Source of the DNA: Prevotella sp.
GTDB lineage: Bacteria > Bacteroidota > Bacteroidia > Bacteroidales > Dysgonomonadaceae
NCBI GenBank assembly: GCA_031271965.1
Contig: JAISUS010000028.1
Span: forward strand, 124,001-188,000
Reading direction: 5' to 3'
DNA: 64,000 nt
The stretch's first letter is position 1; each line of letters starts with the position of its first letter. The translations under genes were made by a program, and so were the position numbers. The notes under the pieces were generated by a model. It searched no databases, was not told the origin of the DNA, and worked only from the letters and a program-made list of their open reading frames with translations. Shown here piece after piece: positions 47,377 to 57,616 of this stretch.

Positions 47377-48360
47377 ATGCAGTTAAGAAGGAAATTATAT
47401 GCCACTTTGGTAATTTTGGTGCTGTCATCGGTATATCCGCTGGTTAAGGTTCAGGCTCAATATATGCCTGTTGTTTATGACAGGACATATGGAGAGGGAA
47501 TCGCATATCAGCACACTTGTCCGGTCACAAATGGAGAAGTTGCCTTGATAGGAAATAACGATGGCGTTACTACCGTTACCTGGATAAGCAGGGATGGAAA
47601 AGCAGTGTCTTCCCGCACTTTGGCAAAAGGCTTTGAGTCTGTGAATAATACCTATCATACAGGTAGTCGCAAACTATTAATCCTCGGACAGTCGCGCGAT
47701 TGGCTTTCGAAGAAAAAAGATAAAGGCTCATATGGGCGATTTATCATAACTGACGAAACAGGAGAAATATTAAAAGACGTTATCGTTGGAGAAGCCGGTA
47801 GCGAATTATTCTGTGGACAGCAACTCAAAGATGGAAGTGTTATACTTGGAGGCTATGAACCACGTCCTGGTGGTATCAGAGCTGGTATGCTTGTAAAAGT
47901 GGATTCTTCCGGTAAAGTTGTATATAAGTACGTATCTGATGAAGGCGGGCCATGTATTGGCTTCGATGTTCTTGGTAGCTCCAGAGAGTATATCCATGCA
48001 GCATTCACCGCAGAGGAAGGTTCAGTTTCAGCTATCGTAAGACTCGATAGTAATGGTAAATCGGTATTTGTAACTAAACTTCCGGAGCCTGAATTTCAGA
48101 TTTGTAAAATGATCACGGCTGAAGACGATCATATATTCCTTATCGGAAACAGTCAAATAGCAGGGGGACGGGTTGTGAAAATACGTCCGGAAGGAGACAT
48201 AATATTTAGTAAGGAAATAGTTCCTGCATCCAGTGAAACGTCTCTTCAATATTTGTCATTAGCAAAAAATGGAAATGTTTTGGTCGGAGGAAATGCCACA
48301 GATAAGAGTTATTATTCTTTGCTGCGAAATGACGGAACTGACCTTCAAAATATATATTGA
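47377..48360 (+). pseudogene. Secreted propeller protein, N-terminal part of a split gene
   Basis: This 327-residue product has a clear signal peptide (ending VQAQ) and repeated propeller-like strands ending in LVKVDSSGKVVY, IVRLDSNGKSVF and VVKIRPEGDIIF. The last repeat breaks off at NDGTDLQNIY where a TGA occurs at 48358. The reading continues in the -1 frame without a gap in repeat pattern (GTIIGLSKDGRQIYQKA). The break falls in the repeat ATATATAT (48350-48357). Removing one TA restores a single 819-residue protein with LQNILKGTVSG across the join. Options are sequencing error, slippage-based on/off switching, or a true pseudogene. If expressed alone this half would be a truncated secreted propeller. 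Confidence 0.7.
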
Positions 48361-49835
48361 AGGGAACTGTTTCGGGTATGGAAATGGACCCTGTATCAGG
48401 AGAATCTGTCGTTGTAGGCTTTGACTCAGAAAGAGCACGCGGAACTATTATCGGATTGTCTAAAGATGGACGGCAAATATATCAAAAAGCAACTGACGGT
48501 AATTTCGATCAGGTGCATATGACTACAAATGGTATATTTTTGACTAGTAGAGCGAGTGGGAGAGTCTGTATGCTGTCGGCTTCAGGAGAACTTTTATTTG
48601 ACCGTTACGCTATAGAAGATGACAGGAAAGTCTTTGAAGATATAATGTTTACATCTAATGGCGATATTTTATTTAAGGATGTAAAAAACCGCCTGATAAA
48701 ATTAGGACATGGGCTTTATGTTTCAGATGTAAAAATTAATAAACCTGTAAATGGTTATACCACAGCTATATTTACAGTTACTCTAACAGGTTACCCGACA
48801 ACAGACCAAGGTGCTCCTATCCCGGTTAGAGTGGAATATCTAACTCAGGACGGTACTGCTAATAAAGTTGATAACTATACCCCTGTAAAAGGAAGCTTGT
48901 CTTTCGTCCCTTCCAATGACGGTACAGCACGCCATATGATAAAGCAAGATGTCGAAGTTCCTGTAAAAGCGAATAATCTGATGGAAGGACGCAAAATGTT
49001 TGAATTACATTTAGCAAATGTCGAACAAAGTTATCTGGTAAAACCAATAGGAATAGGAGATATAGAAGACCAGGAAGTGCTGGTAAAACTAATGAGCACT
49101 CGTGATGGACTTGAAGGGGCACAGGATGTGGTATACGAATTGGGTATTTTCAAAACAAATGGAGAACCGCTTATTAATGCTACAGGATCTGATATCATCG
49201 TTGAGGGCGTCTATGGAAAAGGTACTGCTGATAATCTGGACTTCGATATGGGAGTTAGCCCACGAATTAATATTGGAAGAGGTGCTGCTTCAGGTAAATT
49301 CAATGTTAAAACATTAGAAGATACTCGTTATGAACTACCTAAATCAGTAGTAATTGATTTCAGGAAAATTTATGCAATTAACGATGCCAATATCAATTTC
49401 GAAAGTTCAATGCTAAGTGCTACAGGTACTATCATCGATCAACCTGCACATATAGCGATAAGCTCGTTAGGTGATCATGGAAGGATGAATAATATAGTTT
49501 CCGGTTTCTTTAAAGTATCTCTGTTAAGAGCATCAGACGGAGCTTTGCTTACAAATGCAACAGGAGGTGATATTTCTATATCCTGTTCGGTAAATAGTCA
49601 GACTACAGCCGATGAGGGTAAAGACTTTGTATTTACAAATCGTCATGATCTGCGTATTTGGGGAGATGGGAATCGTAGTGCTATTAATCTGAATGGTATT
49701 ATTCTGCATAATCCGGAAAATGGAGGCGTGAAAAAACTGGTAGTAGGTATCGATTCGGTGAAGAAGCCGGATAATGCACCGGAAATATTAATCTCTCCTA
49801 CCGAATCTTCTGCTGGATTCTCAATTGTAGAATAA
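48357..49835 (+). pseudogene. Calx-beta-like repeat protein, C-terminal part of the split gene
   Basis: These 492 codons start only at a TTG (48357) overlapping the preceding stop, with no signal peptide, so this is read as the continuation of 47377-48360. It first completes the propeller (residues 1-125, last repeat ILFKDVKNRLIKL). Three tandem immunoglobulin-like repeats follow, of the Calx-beta/DUF4493-like style. The first has FTVTLTGYPTTDQGAPIPVRVEYLTQDGTA, the second VVYELGIFKTNGEPLINATGSD and the third FFKVSLLRASDGALLTNATGGD. Repeats two and three share the 'NATG(S/G)D' element. Such repeats bind calcium or form rod-like spacers in surface adhesins. The first ATG (48378) would give a leaderless protein. 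Confidence 0.65.
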
Positions 49836-49884
49836 TAAGACATAAAGCCGGGATTATTCATGGTTAAACTTTAAAGATATAGAA

Positions 49885-50385
49885 ATGAGACAGATTGGTA
49901 TTCCTTTAGTTTTGTCGTTCAGATATTCACAAGTACAAGAGTTTGTAATGTATACAGGCTCACGTAAGGGTGCAATTACATGTGATACTGCAGGGGTTAA
50001 ACCCTACGATCTATGGGCGGATGAAATAAATAAGAAAGAAAATCTGTATAAGGATATGGGGCTGGTTTTCGTAGATGATACCCGGCTGAAAATCATACCC
50101 CATAATTATTTCTATAGTTACAGAATTAACTGTGGAGTTATAGAAGTTTTTATTTCCGGTTCGGGCGAGTGGGTTCCATTCGCTTACGGGGATAGAAATA
50201 AGCTTACCATAAGACTGGGACTTACAGGTATAATGAATTTTCGAGGTATCGGGAAAAAACGTGTTCAGAATAATAACGAAACATGTTGGGGTGCTTTTAA
50301 TTATGCCGGTTTGCCTACCTTATCCCAGTTAAAAGATAAAAAATCCAAAATAGCTTGGTGTAATATTCATTATACCTTTCAATAA
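49885..50385 (+). CDS. Hypothetical protein, no recognised family
   Basis: I do not recognise this 166-residue protein. It has no clear signal peptide or lipobox; the start MRQIGIPLVLSFRYSQ is only weakly hydrophobic. It seems to be mostly beta-strand (RLKIIPHNYFYSYRINCGVIEVFISG, NKLTIRLGLTGIMNF) with four cysteines. ATG at 49885 is the first start in the frame after an upstream stop at 49843. Codon use resembles its neighbours. It lies 49 bases after the split propeller gene and 34 before the second fimbrillin, so it is probably cotranscribed with a set of exported proteins although it appears not to be exported. Confidence 0.6.
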   Translation: MRQIGIPLVLSFRYSQVQEFVMYTGSRKGAITCDTAGVKPYDLWADEINKKENLYKDMGLVFVDDTRLKIIPHNYFYSYRINCGVIEVFISGSGEWVPFAYGDRNKLTIRLGLTGIMNFRGIGKKRVQNNNETCWGAFNYAGLPTLSQLKDKKSKIAWCNIHYTFQ

Positions 50386-50419
50386 CTAACAGAAACTGGA
50401 CTCAAAACAAAGATAAGAT

Positions 50420-51796
50420 ATGGATAAAATGAATATGAAAAAATATCTAAACCTGTTGGCTTTTACATTGACGGGGATAATTATGTATTCATGTTCCGGA
50501 GAAGAGAATATGTCTGTTCCGGATGGAACGGAGCAGCAAACAACTCTTTCTGTTTTCCTTAATGCGCCGCAGGATGGTCTGGAAAAATCAACAGGAAATC
50601 CGGATGTAGATGCAGAAAAAAAAATCTACAGCTTGGAAGTTCTGATTTTTAAATCAGCAGGAGAATCGGAAGAAGGTAAATTAGACGGATATGGATATGT
50701 CCTTCGTGAAACAAGAAATGTAACCGGACAAACTTACGACAAGGAATACGTTGAGATAGACGAAATAAAAGATATAAAACTGACAGCAGGTAAACGCGAT
50801 ATCTATGTGATAGCAAATGCACCGGATAAGAGTTTCAGCTCAGTAAAGAATATCCAGGAATTCTTGGCTAAATATGAAGATTTATCTACACAAGGACGTT
50901 ATCCTCATCCGGGTAATGTAACACCTGATCCAAACGAGGAACTACCTATAGGAGGAATAAATCCATCCGATCTGAAAACGAATCTTACAATGTGCAATTA
51001 TGTGAAAAATGTAGCTTTCAATAATTTGCATGAACACCATTATTTAGGATATACTGATAACAGTGGACGTCCAACCGGAGTTAATCCTACAGAAGGCTGG
51101 GTATTAGATGGTACTAACCCTTTCTATGTAGAACGTTTGGTTGCGAGAATTGCTATACAAAAGATTGAATTCAATTTGCCTTCTAGCCTTCCTTTCGAAG
51201 GAACAGCTTTTTCTTCAAATGATTATACCTACCAAATCGATTCTGTGTTCATGTTGAATACAAAGATAAATTCAAGGTTTGCAGTCAACTCGCAACTTGG
51301 ATTTGTAGAGAAGTTTGGTCACGGATGCTCAGCCGGTTATTCTTATTTGAATAATATGTCTCGGATCTCCAACTTAGATCAAGCTAGTCAGCAGGCTAAT
51401 TATATGATGGAAGCGATAACAACACCTAATTACGATATCAGTACAAATGCAACACCGCTATGGTTTTACGCTTTTGAAAATGAAGGTACATATCCTACTT
51501 ATTTGGTAATTGGAGTCAGATATAATTTTCAAAGTTCAAAAGATCATATTCCTAAAACTGTAAAATGTTACTATCCGATAATGGTGAACGAGCCTAAAGC
51601 AGGCAAACAAGCCGATCACGACTACATTAAGCGTAATTATCAATATCGGATTACGGTTATAATCAAAGGACTAGGAAAACTGTATGGAGAAAATCCTACA
51701 GTATTGAAGAGTACACAAGAAACAGATTCGGAGATAGAAATAACAGAAACAGTAGGAAAAAACCTCTTCCCGTGGACAGGAGATGTTTACAAGTAA
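50420..51796 (+). CDS. Second FimA/Mfa1-like fimbrillin lipoprotein
   Basis: This 458-residue lipoprotein has its lipobox at GIIMYSC (Cys25 from this start; an in-frame ATG at 50435 gives a tidier signal). The fimbrillin N-terminal pattern is KKIYSLEVLIFKSAGESEEGKLDGYG and LTAGKRDIYVIANAPD. The middle motif FYVERLVARIAIQKIEFNLPSSLPFEG has the basic residue run expected near the domain junction. The C-terminal strand is KRNYQYRITVIIKGLG, then ENLFPWTGDVYK-like. It is larger than the first fimbrillin and probably a minor or tip subunit, or the shaft of a second fibre. Function as polymerising pilin is inferred from family. Confidence 0.78.
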   Translation: MDKMNMKKYLNLLAFTLTGIIMYSCSGEENMSVPDGTEQQTTLSVFLNAPQDGLEKSTGNPDVDAEKKIYSLEVLIFKSAGESEEGKLDGYGYVLRETRNVTGQTYDKEYVEIDEIKDIKLTAGKRDIYVIANAPDKSFSSVKNIQEFLAKYEDLSTQGRYPHPGNVTPDPNEELPIGGINPSDLKTNLTMCNYVKNVAFNNLHEHHYLGYTDNSGRPTGVNPTEGWVLDGTNPFYVERLVARIAIQKIEFNLPSSLPFEGTAFSSNDYTYQIDSVFMLNTKINSRFAVNSQLGFVEKFGHGCSAGYSYLNNMSRISNLDQASQQANYMMEAITTPNYDISTNATPLWFYAFENEGTYPTYLVIGVRYNFQSSKDHIPKTVKCYYPIMVNEPKAGKQADHDYIKRNYQYRITVIIKGLGKLYGENPTVLKSTQETDSEIEITETVGKNLFPWTGDVYK

Positions 51797-51802
51797 AAAG
51801 AA

Positions 51803-52822
51803 ATGATTATGAATAAAAATATCACTATAAGCTTAGCTTTTCATAGCATGGATTTTTCTGTGAAAGCATTTGGGCTATTTATCATATTCGTCTTGATGTT
51901 GTTTTTGTCCGGATGCAATAATGATAAGGTTGCAGATGAAGATGAAACTTTTAAGACGAATGTTACTATGACTTTAAAATCGGGTGCCAAACCTGCATTT
52001 ATGGATAACGCCTTGATATACGTGTTCACTAACGATGATAAATTTAAAGAAAAGAAGCTGAATGTGCTTAAAAATGGTAACATTCTTTCCACTTATATGC
52101 CTGTCGGGACATGGAATATCGTGCTTTTGACATGCGATACGGATATAGCCGATAAAATAACTCCTCCACCATATGGAGGAGCTAATACCTATCCAATGTG
52201 GAAAACGGGCTATACTACTCCCGCAAATGAATTTCTATCACAAACTCCAGCCGAACTCCGGTATGAATCGTTGCCGGGCACAGCTATAATTGAGAATCTC
52301 GAGACAAAAAAGCAAGCTACTCTGAACAGGAACGTAGCAAAGATTCAAGTTATACTAAAAAATTATACGGGCTTTGATCAGATAAACCCGGGTAAGAATA
52401 CCTATGCTTTTGTAGATCTGCTGGATGTACCGACAACTTTGGATTGGAAGGGCGGATACTATCCCAGCAAAGATAATCCGGACAATTCGGGGAATATACC
52501 GATCAGAGAGTATTTTAACTTCGACAATCAATTAAAAGCCGATACCGTGAATTTCATTGTCCCGGCACACAGGGGTTCTGATGCCTTTGATGTACAGCAT
52601 AACGACACTACAACTCATAAATTGAGATTACGTACCAGTATGCCTTTGAAAGGGCAGAGTTATTTTGGGAAAACGCCTGTTGAGATTTCTTTTGTTCCGA
52701 AGGTGAATAGGATAATACAGCTTATTGTTACTTTCAGAGGTGAACCGGAAACTAATCTCGATATAAAAGTAACAGTTAAAGATTGGGCGGATCCTATCGA
52801 TCAGGAGGTGGTATTCGATTAA
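51803..52822 (+). CDS. Fimbrillin-like/Mfa2-like minor subunit lipoprotein
   Basis: This 339-residue lipoprotein has lipobox LMLFLSGC near residue 38; a start at the internal ATG 51848 would give a normal 23-residue signal. The body has fimbrial-subunit features: DNALIYVFTNDDKFKEK, STYMPVGTWNIVLLTCDTD, ATLNRNVAKIQVILKNYTGF, and the closing strand LDIKVTVKDWADPIDQEVVF, with the 'V-x-DW' ending common in Bacteroidales minor pilins and FimB-like proteins. It begins seven bases after the second fimbrillin stop, a tight pairing that repeats the fimbrillin-plus-partner arrangement at 42430-44818. It may cap or anchor the second fibre. Confidence 0.68.
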   Translation: MIMNKNITISLAFHSMDFSVKAFGLFIIFVLMLFLSGCNNDKVADEDETFKTNVTMTLKSGAKPAFMDNALIYVFTNDDKFKEKKLNVLKNGNILSTYMPVGTWNIVLLTCDTDIADKITPPPYGGANTYPMWKTGYTTPANEFLSQTPAELRYESLPGTAIIENLETKKQATLNRNVAKIQVILKNYTGFDQINPGKNTYAFVDLLDVPTTLDWKGGYYPSKDNPDNSGNIPIREYFNFDNQLKADTVNFIVPAHRGSDAFDVQHNDTTTHKLRLRTSMPLKGQSYFGKTPVEISFVPKVNRIIQLIVTFRGEPETNLDIKVTVKDWADPIDQEVVFD

Positions 52823-52858
52823 GCAAACAGAACGACAGTTCAAAAAAAACAATAAGTT

Positions 52859-53287
52859 ATGGAACTTAAAAATATATATTCAAAATCACTTCTGCTGATT
52901 ATTTTCTTTAGTATGTCGCTATTCTCTATTGCACAGACAAAAGAAAATGACAAGAATTTGCTATTGGGTGAATGGGTATGGGAAGAAGCTTCGATTGCTG
53001 ATGATAAACAACTGATATCTTTTGACTTTTATAATGACTATTATAAATTTTATGCGGAAATAGAGGTCAAAGAGAATGAGGTTTTTCTTAAAAACAGCGA
53101 TGAAAAAACTCAGGAAGTAAAATATGAAGTTGATGGAAATTATCTGGGATTCGATCTTCCATCCAGAGAATCATATATAGCCGAATGGACTATACTTGAC
53201 GATAAATTATATATGGAATTCAGTATTTCCAGTCCAGATAATACGCTAAAGAAGGTAAATCTCTTGATAATCTATAAAAGGAAATAG
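52859..53287 (+). CDS. Small secreted lipocalin-like hypothetical protein
   Basis: This 142-residue protein has a signal peptide ending LFSIAQ. After it comes DKNLLLGEWVWEEASIADDKQLISFDF, where G-E-W is the usual opening strand of small lipocalin-like Bacteroidetes proteins. About eight alternating strands follow and it ends LLIIYKRK. No binding-site residues can be assigned. It is probably a periplasmic or surface accessory, encoded 36 bases after a fimbrial subunit and 43 before the large T9SS cargo. Confidence in the gene is high; confidence in the fold is low. Confidence 0.7.
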   Translation: MELKNIYSKSLLLIIFFSMSLFSIAQTKENDKNLLLGEWVWEEASIADDKQLISFDFYNDYYKFYAEIEVKENEVFLKNSDEKTQEVKYEVDGNYLGFDLPSRESYIAEWTILDDKLYMEFSISSPDNTLKKVNLLIIYKRK

Positions 53288-53330
53288 AATTTTCTTTAAA
53301 AGTATAAGAGTAAAAAACATAAATAAAAAT

Positions 53331-56300
53331 ATGAAACACTTAACTGTTCTACATAAAATATTTTCTAATAATTCTTTTCCTCTAAAAGGTATAAGAAATA
53401 GTTTAGTTCAAGTATTTTCAATTCTGTTGTTGGGATCTATTATAACAACAGCGTTGCAGGCACAGACTGTGGTTCCACATAATATAAGTTCAGGAAGTCT
53501 GACTATACCGGGTAATTCTTCCAGTAATTATATTATTACCGGGACAACTACAACCAATATTGTAACAATACAAAGCGGCTATAAGGGAACTATCACATTG
53601 GATAACTTGAACATCACTTCATCGAAATCGAGTACAACGAATGGAGCTAGCAATGTTTCGTGTATCACAGTCGAGGGGGCATACAATCAATCTAATTTAG
53701 ACCCTATTACCATCGTAGATATTAAACTCAAAGGTGCCAATTCCCTAACATATACACCTAGTAATAGTGGTTGTGCTTTTCAAGTAAATCAGGGTGCTCA
53801 GATACATATTAATGCTATTGATCCTAACGATAATGCAAGCGGATCTTTGGCTGCTAAAAATAGTGGTACCGGTTCGGCAGCAATAGGTGCTCCTTATTTT
53901 ACTAGCGGACATGCTACAGGACAAGGAACTGCTAAACAAATGACTTGTGATTCGGGTAGCTCTAATAGGACGAAAACTGCAGGAGGAAATATCATTATCG
54001 GCAGTGGAACCGTTGATGCTCAAGGATATCAACATGGCGCCGGTATTGGTGGTGGATGGTACACTTATTATAATGGAATTATTATAGTTTACGGGGGTAT
54101 TGTAACAGCCCAATCGAACTACCATGCTGCTGGTATTGGCAGCGGATGCCCGCAGGGTACAGGTGTACTTCAATGTTATGCAGAAAATAGCACTATAATC
54201 GCTTTACCTCCTGCCGAGATAACGGCTAAAGGAACTTCCGGGAGTAGTTCTACTCCACTTCCACAATACGGACTTAATGGAGCGAAAAATATAATTTACA
54301 TGAATGATTCGGGTAAGTCTGAAATTACAGTACATACCGAAGATAACGAAAAAAATGCAGATATCTACCTCGACCTATCTGAGACGATGGTAAATAATCA
54401 GATGAAGTTGGAAAAACTTCTTAGCGATTTGGGTATTAATTATGACTTGAAAAAAGTAAGAATTGGCAGAACCGGCGATAATGGATTATTTGTTTTTAAT
54501 GCTGAATTTAAGGATAAAACGACATTCTTTACAGATGCATCCAGTACATTCCCTGGTTATGAAGGACGTCCATACATGCCTAAGGATGTTCAAAAAATAG
54601 AAGGTACTAGTAGTAATAAGGTGGAAGTTATTTTAGAACGCCTTAAAACGGATATAGCATTTACAGACTATCCCTCTATACCACTTGAGGTTGGATATAC
54701 CACACAACAAGCATGGGATAATGCTCACCGGATAAAGATAGCATATAATGATAATGAGCCAATGAGCAATCTTACTTTCAAACTCCAAGATGGAGCGGCA
54801 AGTAATTTTACCGGAATGAAGTTTCTCGCAGCGAATGGTACAACTGAGGTTCAGGCACCTACTACACTAAATAAAGGTAATGAATACTATATAGCTTTAC
54901 CGATAGTACAAGGAAAGCCAATAGGCATCTATTCCGATGTCCTGCTTATAAATGGAAAATGGAAAAATGTCGATTTACCTGGTTATATTCGGAGAATAGG
55001 CTTGCAGAGAGTCGTCAAGAATGATACAGGAATCAATAATTATATTAAAGTAACCGCTAATCCTAATAAGTTTGTAGATGATACATATCCGGCAACGAAG
55101 ACCGTGGAGTTGACTCTTAATATCGATCACAAAGATACGGGTATCGTTTACGATCCACTCGATGTAACAGCAAAATACCTGATTACGACAGAAAAGAACT
55201 ATGACGCAGCTTTGGCAGCCACTCCACTTAGTAGTTCCGAATGGGTGAATATGAATATTCCTGCCAATAATGCACAAAGTCAGACTACGACAGTATCATT
55301 TGGAAACAAACAACGCAACACCTATTATATCCATTGGTATGTGACATCAGGTGTTGTATATGCACATAGCCAGACAGTGACTGTTCCTCCTTCTACATAT
55401 GGCGGTTTTGGACCTTATGTAATTACAGAACCTGTGGAAGCCGGAATATTAAGTGGTAATCCTTCGGTATGTAAAGATCAAATTCCTTCAGAAATAATTG
55501 GTGAAGCTTCCACCGGGGGGAGCGGCAATTTCTCATACCGATGGGAAACGAGTCTTGATGGAACTACGAACTGGACAACTGTGGGGGGCAATACACAGAA
55601 TTATACTCCAATAGTACCATTGACTACTTCTCCTACTTATTTTCGTAGAATAACTATAGATAATCTATATGGAGGAGAATTTTTAAGTAATGTATTCGCT
55701 ATACATATAGTATCCGATGGATTGACTTTATATTGGAACCGGAATGCAGCAGACAACAATTGGAATAATCCGGCTAACTGGACAAACGAAGCAGGTGTAG
55801 CACAAAACATGGTGCCGGTTTCTTGTACTAACGTCTATATTCCTGGAGGGATCACAAACTATCCGTCGTTGCATCCCGATAAAACTCCGGTCAATATATA
55901 TGGTACGCCAATATGTAATAATATAACATTTGCCTATGGTGCGGAATTAATATATCAGCATAAGCTGACTTATCAGAAGGCATACATTCAATATAACTGG
56001 GGATATTATGGTAATCTTTCCGGTGTGAATTATGGAGATCAGCCTTCTGGTAATGCCTGTAGCCCTGCTCCTGTACAGAAAAGAGAAGCTTGGTATGCAT
56101 TGGCAGCCCCGCTAAAAAGCATGGCTACAGGAGATTTCGCATTTGTAGGATATCCACTTACATGGCAAGCTGGTTTTGCTCTGTCAAACCCAAGTACCGG
56201 CAATAAGGGTGGAGAAATAGAAGTGGGAGATTTTGAAAAGAAATTTTCAACAAATGATGTGCCGTTAAGTGAAACGAACAATGCAATTGCGGTAAAGGTG

Positions 56301-57602
56301 GCTTTGTATCGGAGTATTATAGGTTATTCCGACCATTGCAATCTGGAAGGTTTGAAAGGTATAATTGAAATTCCATATTTTGAGAATGCCTCTAAATCAG
56401 CTTACTATCCGGGGCATATCTATGATAGATTTACAAAAGAAAGTAAATTCTTTTACTTCAATCCTCAAACGCTACAGTTGTTGCATTCTCCTGTAGGTAA
56501 AATGAAGAGAGGGGATGAAGCTTATCGCTTTATCTATGAAGAAAACGGTGTTGCTGCAAATATCAATGTGACTGGTGTACCATCAATAGTCCCCGGTTAT
56601 AAACAGAAAGTAAAAAGACAAAATAGTACATCTTTGAAAGTGATGATTGGTAATCCGTTTATGGCCTCAATCAATGCAAAACAGTTCTTTGATGTGAACA
56701 GTAATAATAAGTTGGAAGAATCTGCTGGTTATCAGTTATTTGATAGTAATAGCCAAACGTGGAAACAATATAGTTATTCAGCGGCAGGCTATATTCCTCC
56801 ATTACAGGCATTTATTGTTACATTAAAGAGTAGCGAAGTCGAATTACTTTTCCCACTCGAAGGTGTTTATGCTCTAACAGGGACTGCGTCAAGTTCAGTT
56901 TCCCCTGGTCAGGGACGGTCTCTGTATCTTAAATCGCAAAGTAGTTTGAATCTGGAAGGTGATTATTCTATTCTCGCAACACCTGAAGCAGATAAGGAAG
57001 CAGTGACTGTTAAGAAGATGATATCTTCGGAAGGACATGCTACTCCGGAAACTTTCTTCATATCCTCTAATAATAAAGATTATAATCTGATTCAGGCATA
57101 TGAGAAAGGTTTGCGTGAAATAGGTATTGGGGTAAAGACTTCTGATACAAAGAGTACGCAATGGCTTAAATTCGAAAATGTGGATAAATTTTATATTGCC
57201 AACGGCTTGCGTCCGGTACTTATCGATAAATATTTAGGCATTAAGCAAGATCTGACTGTGAATAATATTTATTCTTTCACTCAACGTCAGCTAGATTCAA
57301 AAGTCAAATACGTTGATGCAGATAGGTTCGTATTGAGCTTGTTGTCATCTGGGGAAGAATTGCAGGAATTGGAAGCTGCCGACATCAATATTGTATACTC
57401 TGATAAGAAACTAGAAGTAAAGGCACTTCAAAATATAAAAGAAGTTCAGATATACGATTCACTAGGTCGTCAGGTATATTCGGATACTAATGTAAATACA
57501 AATTATTACACAAAATCTTTGTCTCTGACAGAAGGTGTTTATGTAGTAAAAGTATATACAGAAAATGGAAGAACGAAAGCAGATAAAATTATGATACAAT
57601 AA
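53331..57602 (+). CDS. Large T9SS-secreted surface protein with beta-helix and sorting domain
   Basis: This 1423-residue protein has an N-terminal signal (ending ALQAQ). Residues about 45-310 look like a right-handed beta-helix of the Cthe_2159-like carbohydrate-binding type, with GSAAIGAPYF, GYQHGAGIGGGW and NYHAAGIGSGCPQ as repeated turns. The middle holds immunoglobulin-like modules, including a PKD/SprB-like one (GNPSVCKDQIPSEIIGEAST, SGNFSYRWETSLDGT), then YWNRNAADNNWNNPANWTN, a segment common in T9SS cargo. The last 75 residues are a type A sorting domain: LEVKALQNIKEVQIYDSLGR, YTKSLSLTEGVYVVKVYTENG, KADKIMIQ. It should be exported and attached by the T9SS. No enzymatic motif is visible; an adhesin or matrix role is inferred. 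Confidence 0.87.
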   Translation: MKHLTVLHKIFSNNSFPLKGIRNSLVQVFSILLLGSIITTALQAQTVVPHNISSGSLTIPGNSSSNYIITGTTTTNIVTIQSGYKGTITLDNLNITSSKSSTTNGASNVSCITVEGAYNQSNLDPITIVDIKLKGANSLTYTPSNSGCAFQVNQGAQIHINAIDPNDNASGSLAAKNSGTGSAAIGAPYFTSGHATGQGTAKQMTCDSGSSNRTKTAGGNIIIGSGTVDAQGYQHGAGIGGGWYTYYNGIIIVYGGIVTAQSNYHAAGIGSGCPQGTGVLQCYAENSTIIALPPAEITAKGTSGSSSTPLPQYGLNGAKNIIYMNDSGKSEITVHTEDNEKNADIYLDLSETMVNNQMKLEKLLSDLGINYDLKKVRIGRTGDNGLFVFNAEFKDKTTFFTDASSTFPGYEGRPYMPKDVQKIEGTSSNKVEVILERLKTDIAFTDYPSIPLEVGYTTQQAWDNAHRIKIAYNDNEPMSNLTFKLQDGAASNFTGMKFLAANGTTEVQAPTTLNKGNEYYIALPIVQGKPIGIYSDVLLINGKWKNVDLPGYIRRIGLQRVVKNDTGINNYIKVTANPNKFVDDTYPATKTVELTLNIDHKDTGIVYDPLDVTAKYLITTEKNYDAALAATPLSSSEWVNMNIPANNAQSQTTTVSFGNKQRNTYYIHWYVTSGVVYAHSQTVTVPPSTYGGFGPYVITEPVEAGILSGNPSVCKDQIPSEIIGEASTGGSGNFSYRWETSLDGTTNWTTVGGNTQNYTPIVPLTTSPTYFRRITIDNLYGGEFLSNVFAIHIVSDGLTLYWNRNAADNNWNNPANWTNEAGVAQNMVPVSCTNVYIPGGITNYPSLHPDKTPVNIYGTPICNNITFAYGAELIYQHKLTYQKAYIQYNWGYYGNLSGVNYGDQPSGNACSPAPVQKREAWYALAAPLKSMATGDFAFVGYPLTWQAGFALSNPSTGNKGGEIEVGDFEKKFSTNDVPLSETNNAIAVKVALYRSIIGYSDHCNLEGLKGIIEIPYFENASKSAYYPGHIYDRFTKESKFFYFNPQTLQLLHSPVGKMKRGDEAYRFIYEENGVAANINVTGVPSIVPGYKQKVKRQNSTSLKVMIGNPFMASINAKQFFDVNSNNKLEESAGYQLFDSNSQTWKQYSYSAAGYIPPLQAFIVTLKSSEVELLFPLEGVYALTGTASSSVSPGQGRSLYLKSQSSLNLEGDYSILATPEADKEAVTVKKMISSEGHATPETFFISSNNKDYNLIQAYEKGLREIGIGVKTSDTKSTQWLKFENVDKFYIANGLRPVLIDKYLGIKQDLTVNNIYSFTQRQLDSKVKYVDADRFVLSLLSSGEELQELEAADINIVYSDKKLEVKALQNIKEVQIYDSLGRQVYSDTNVNTNYYTKSLSLTEGVYVVKVYTENGRTKADKIMIQ

Positions 57603-57616
57603 ATAAGAAAAAGATT

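Noticed and set aside
48357-48360. TTGA overlap read as normal translational coupling of two genes
   Set aside because: The second product has no signal peptide and continues the propeller of the first, so a frame break fits better than two separate genes.
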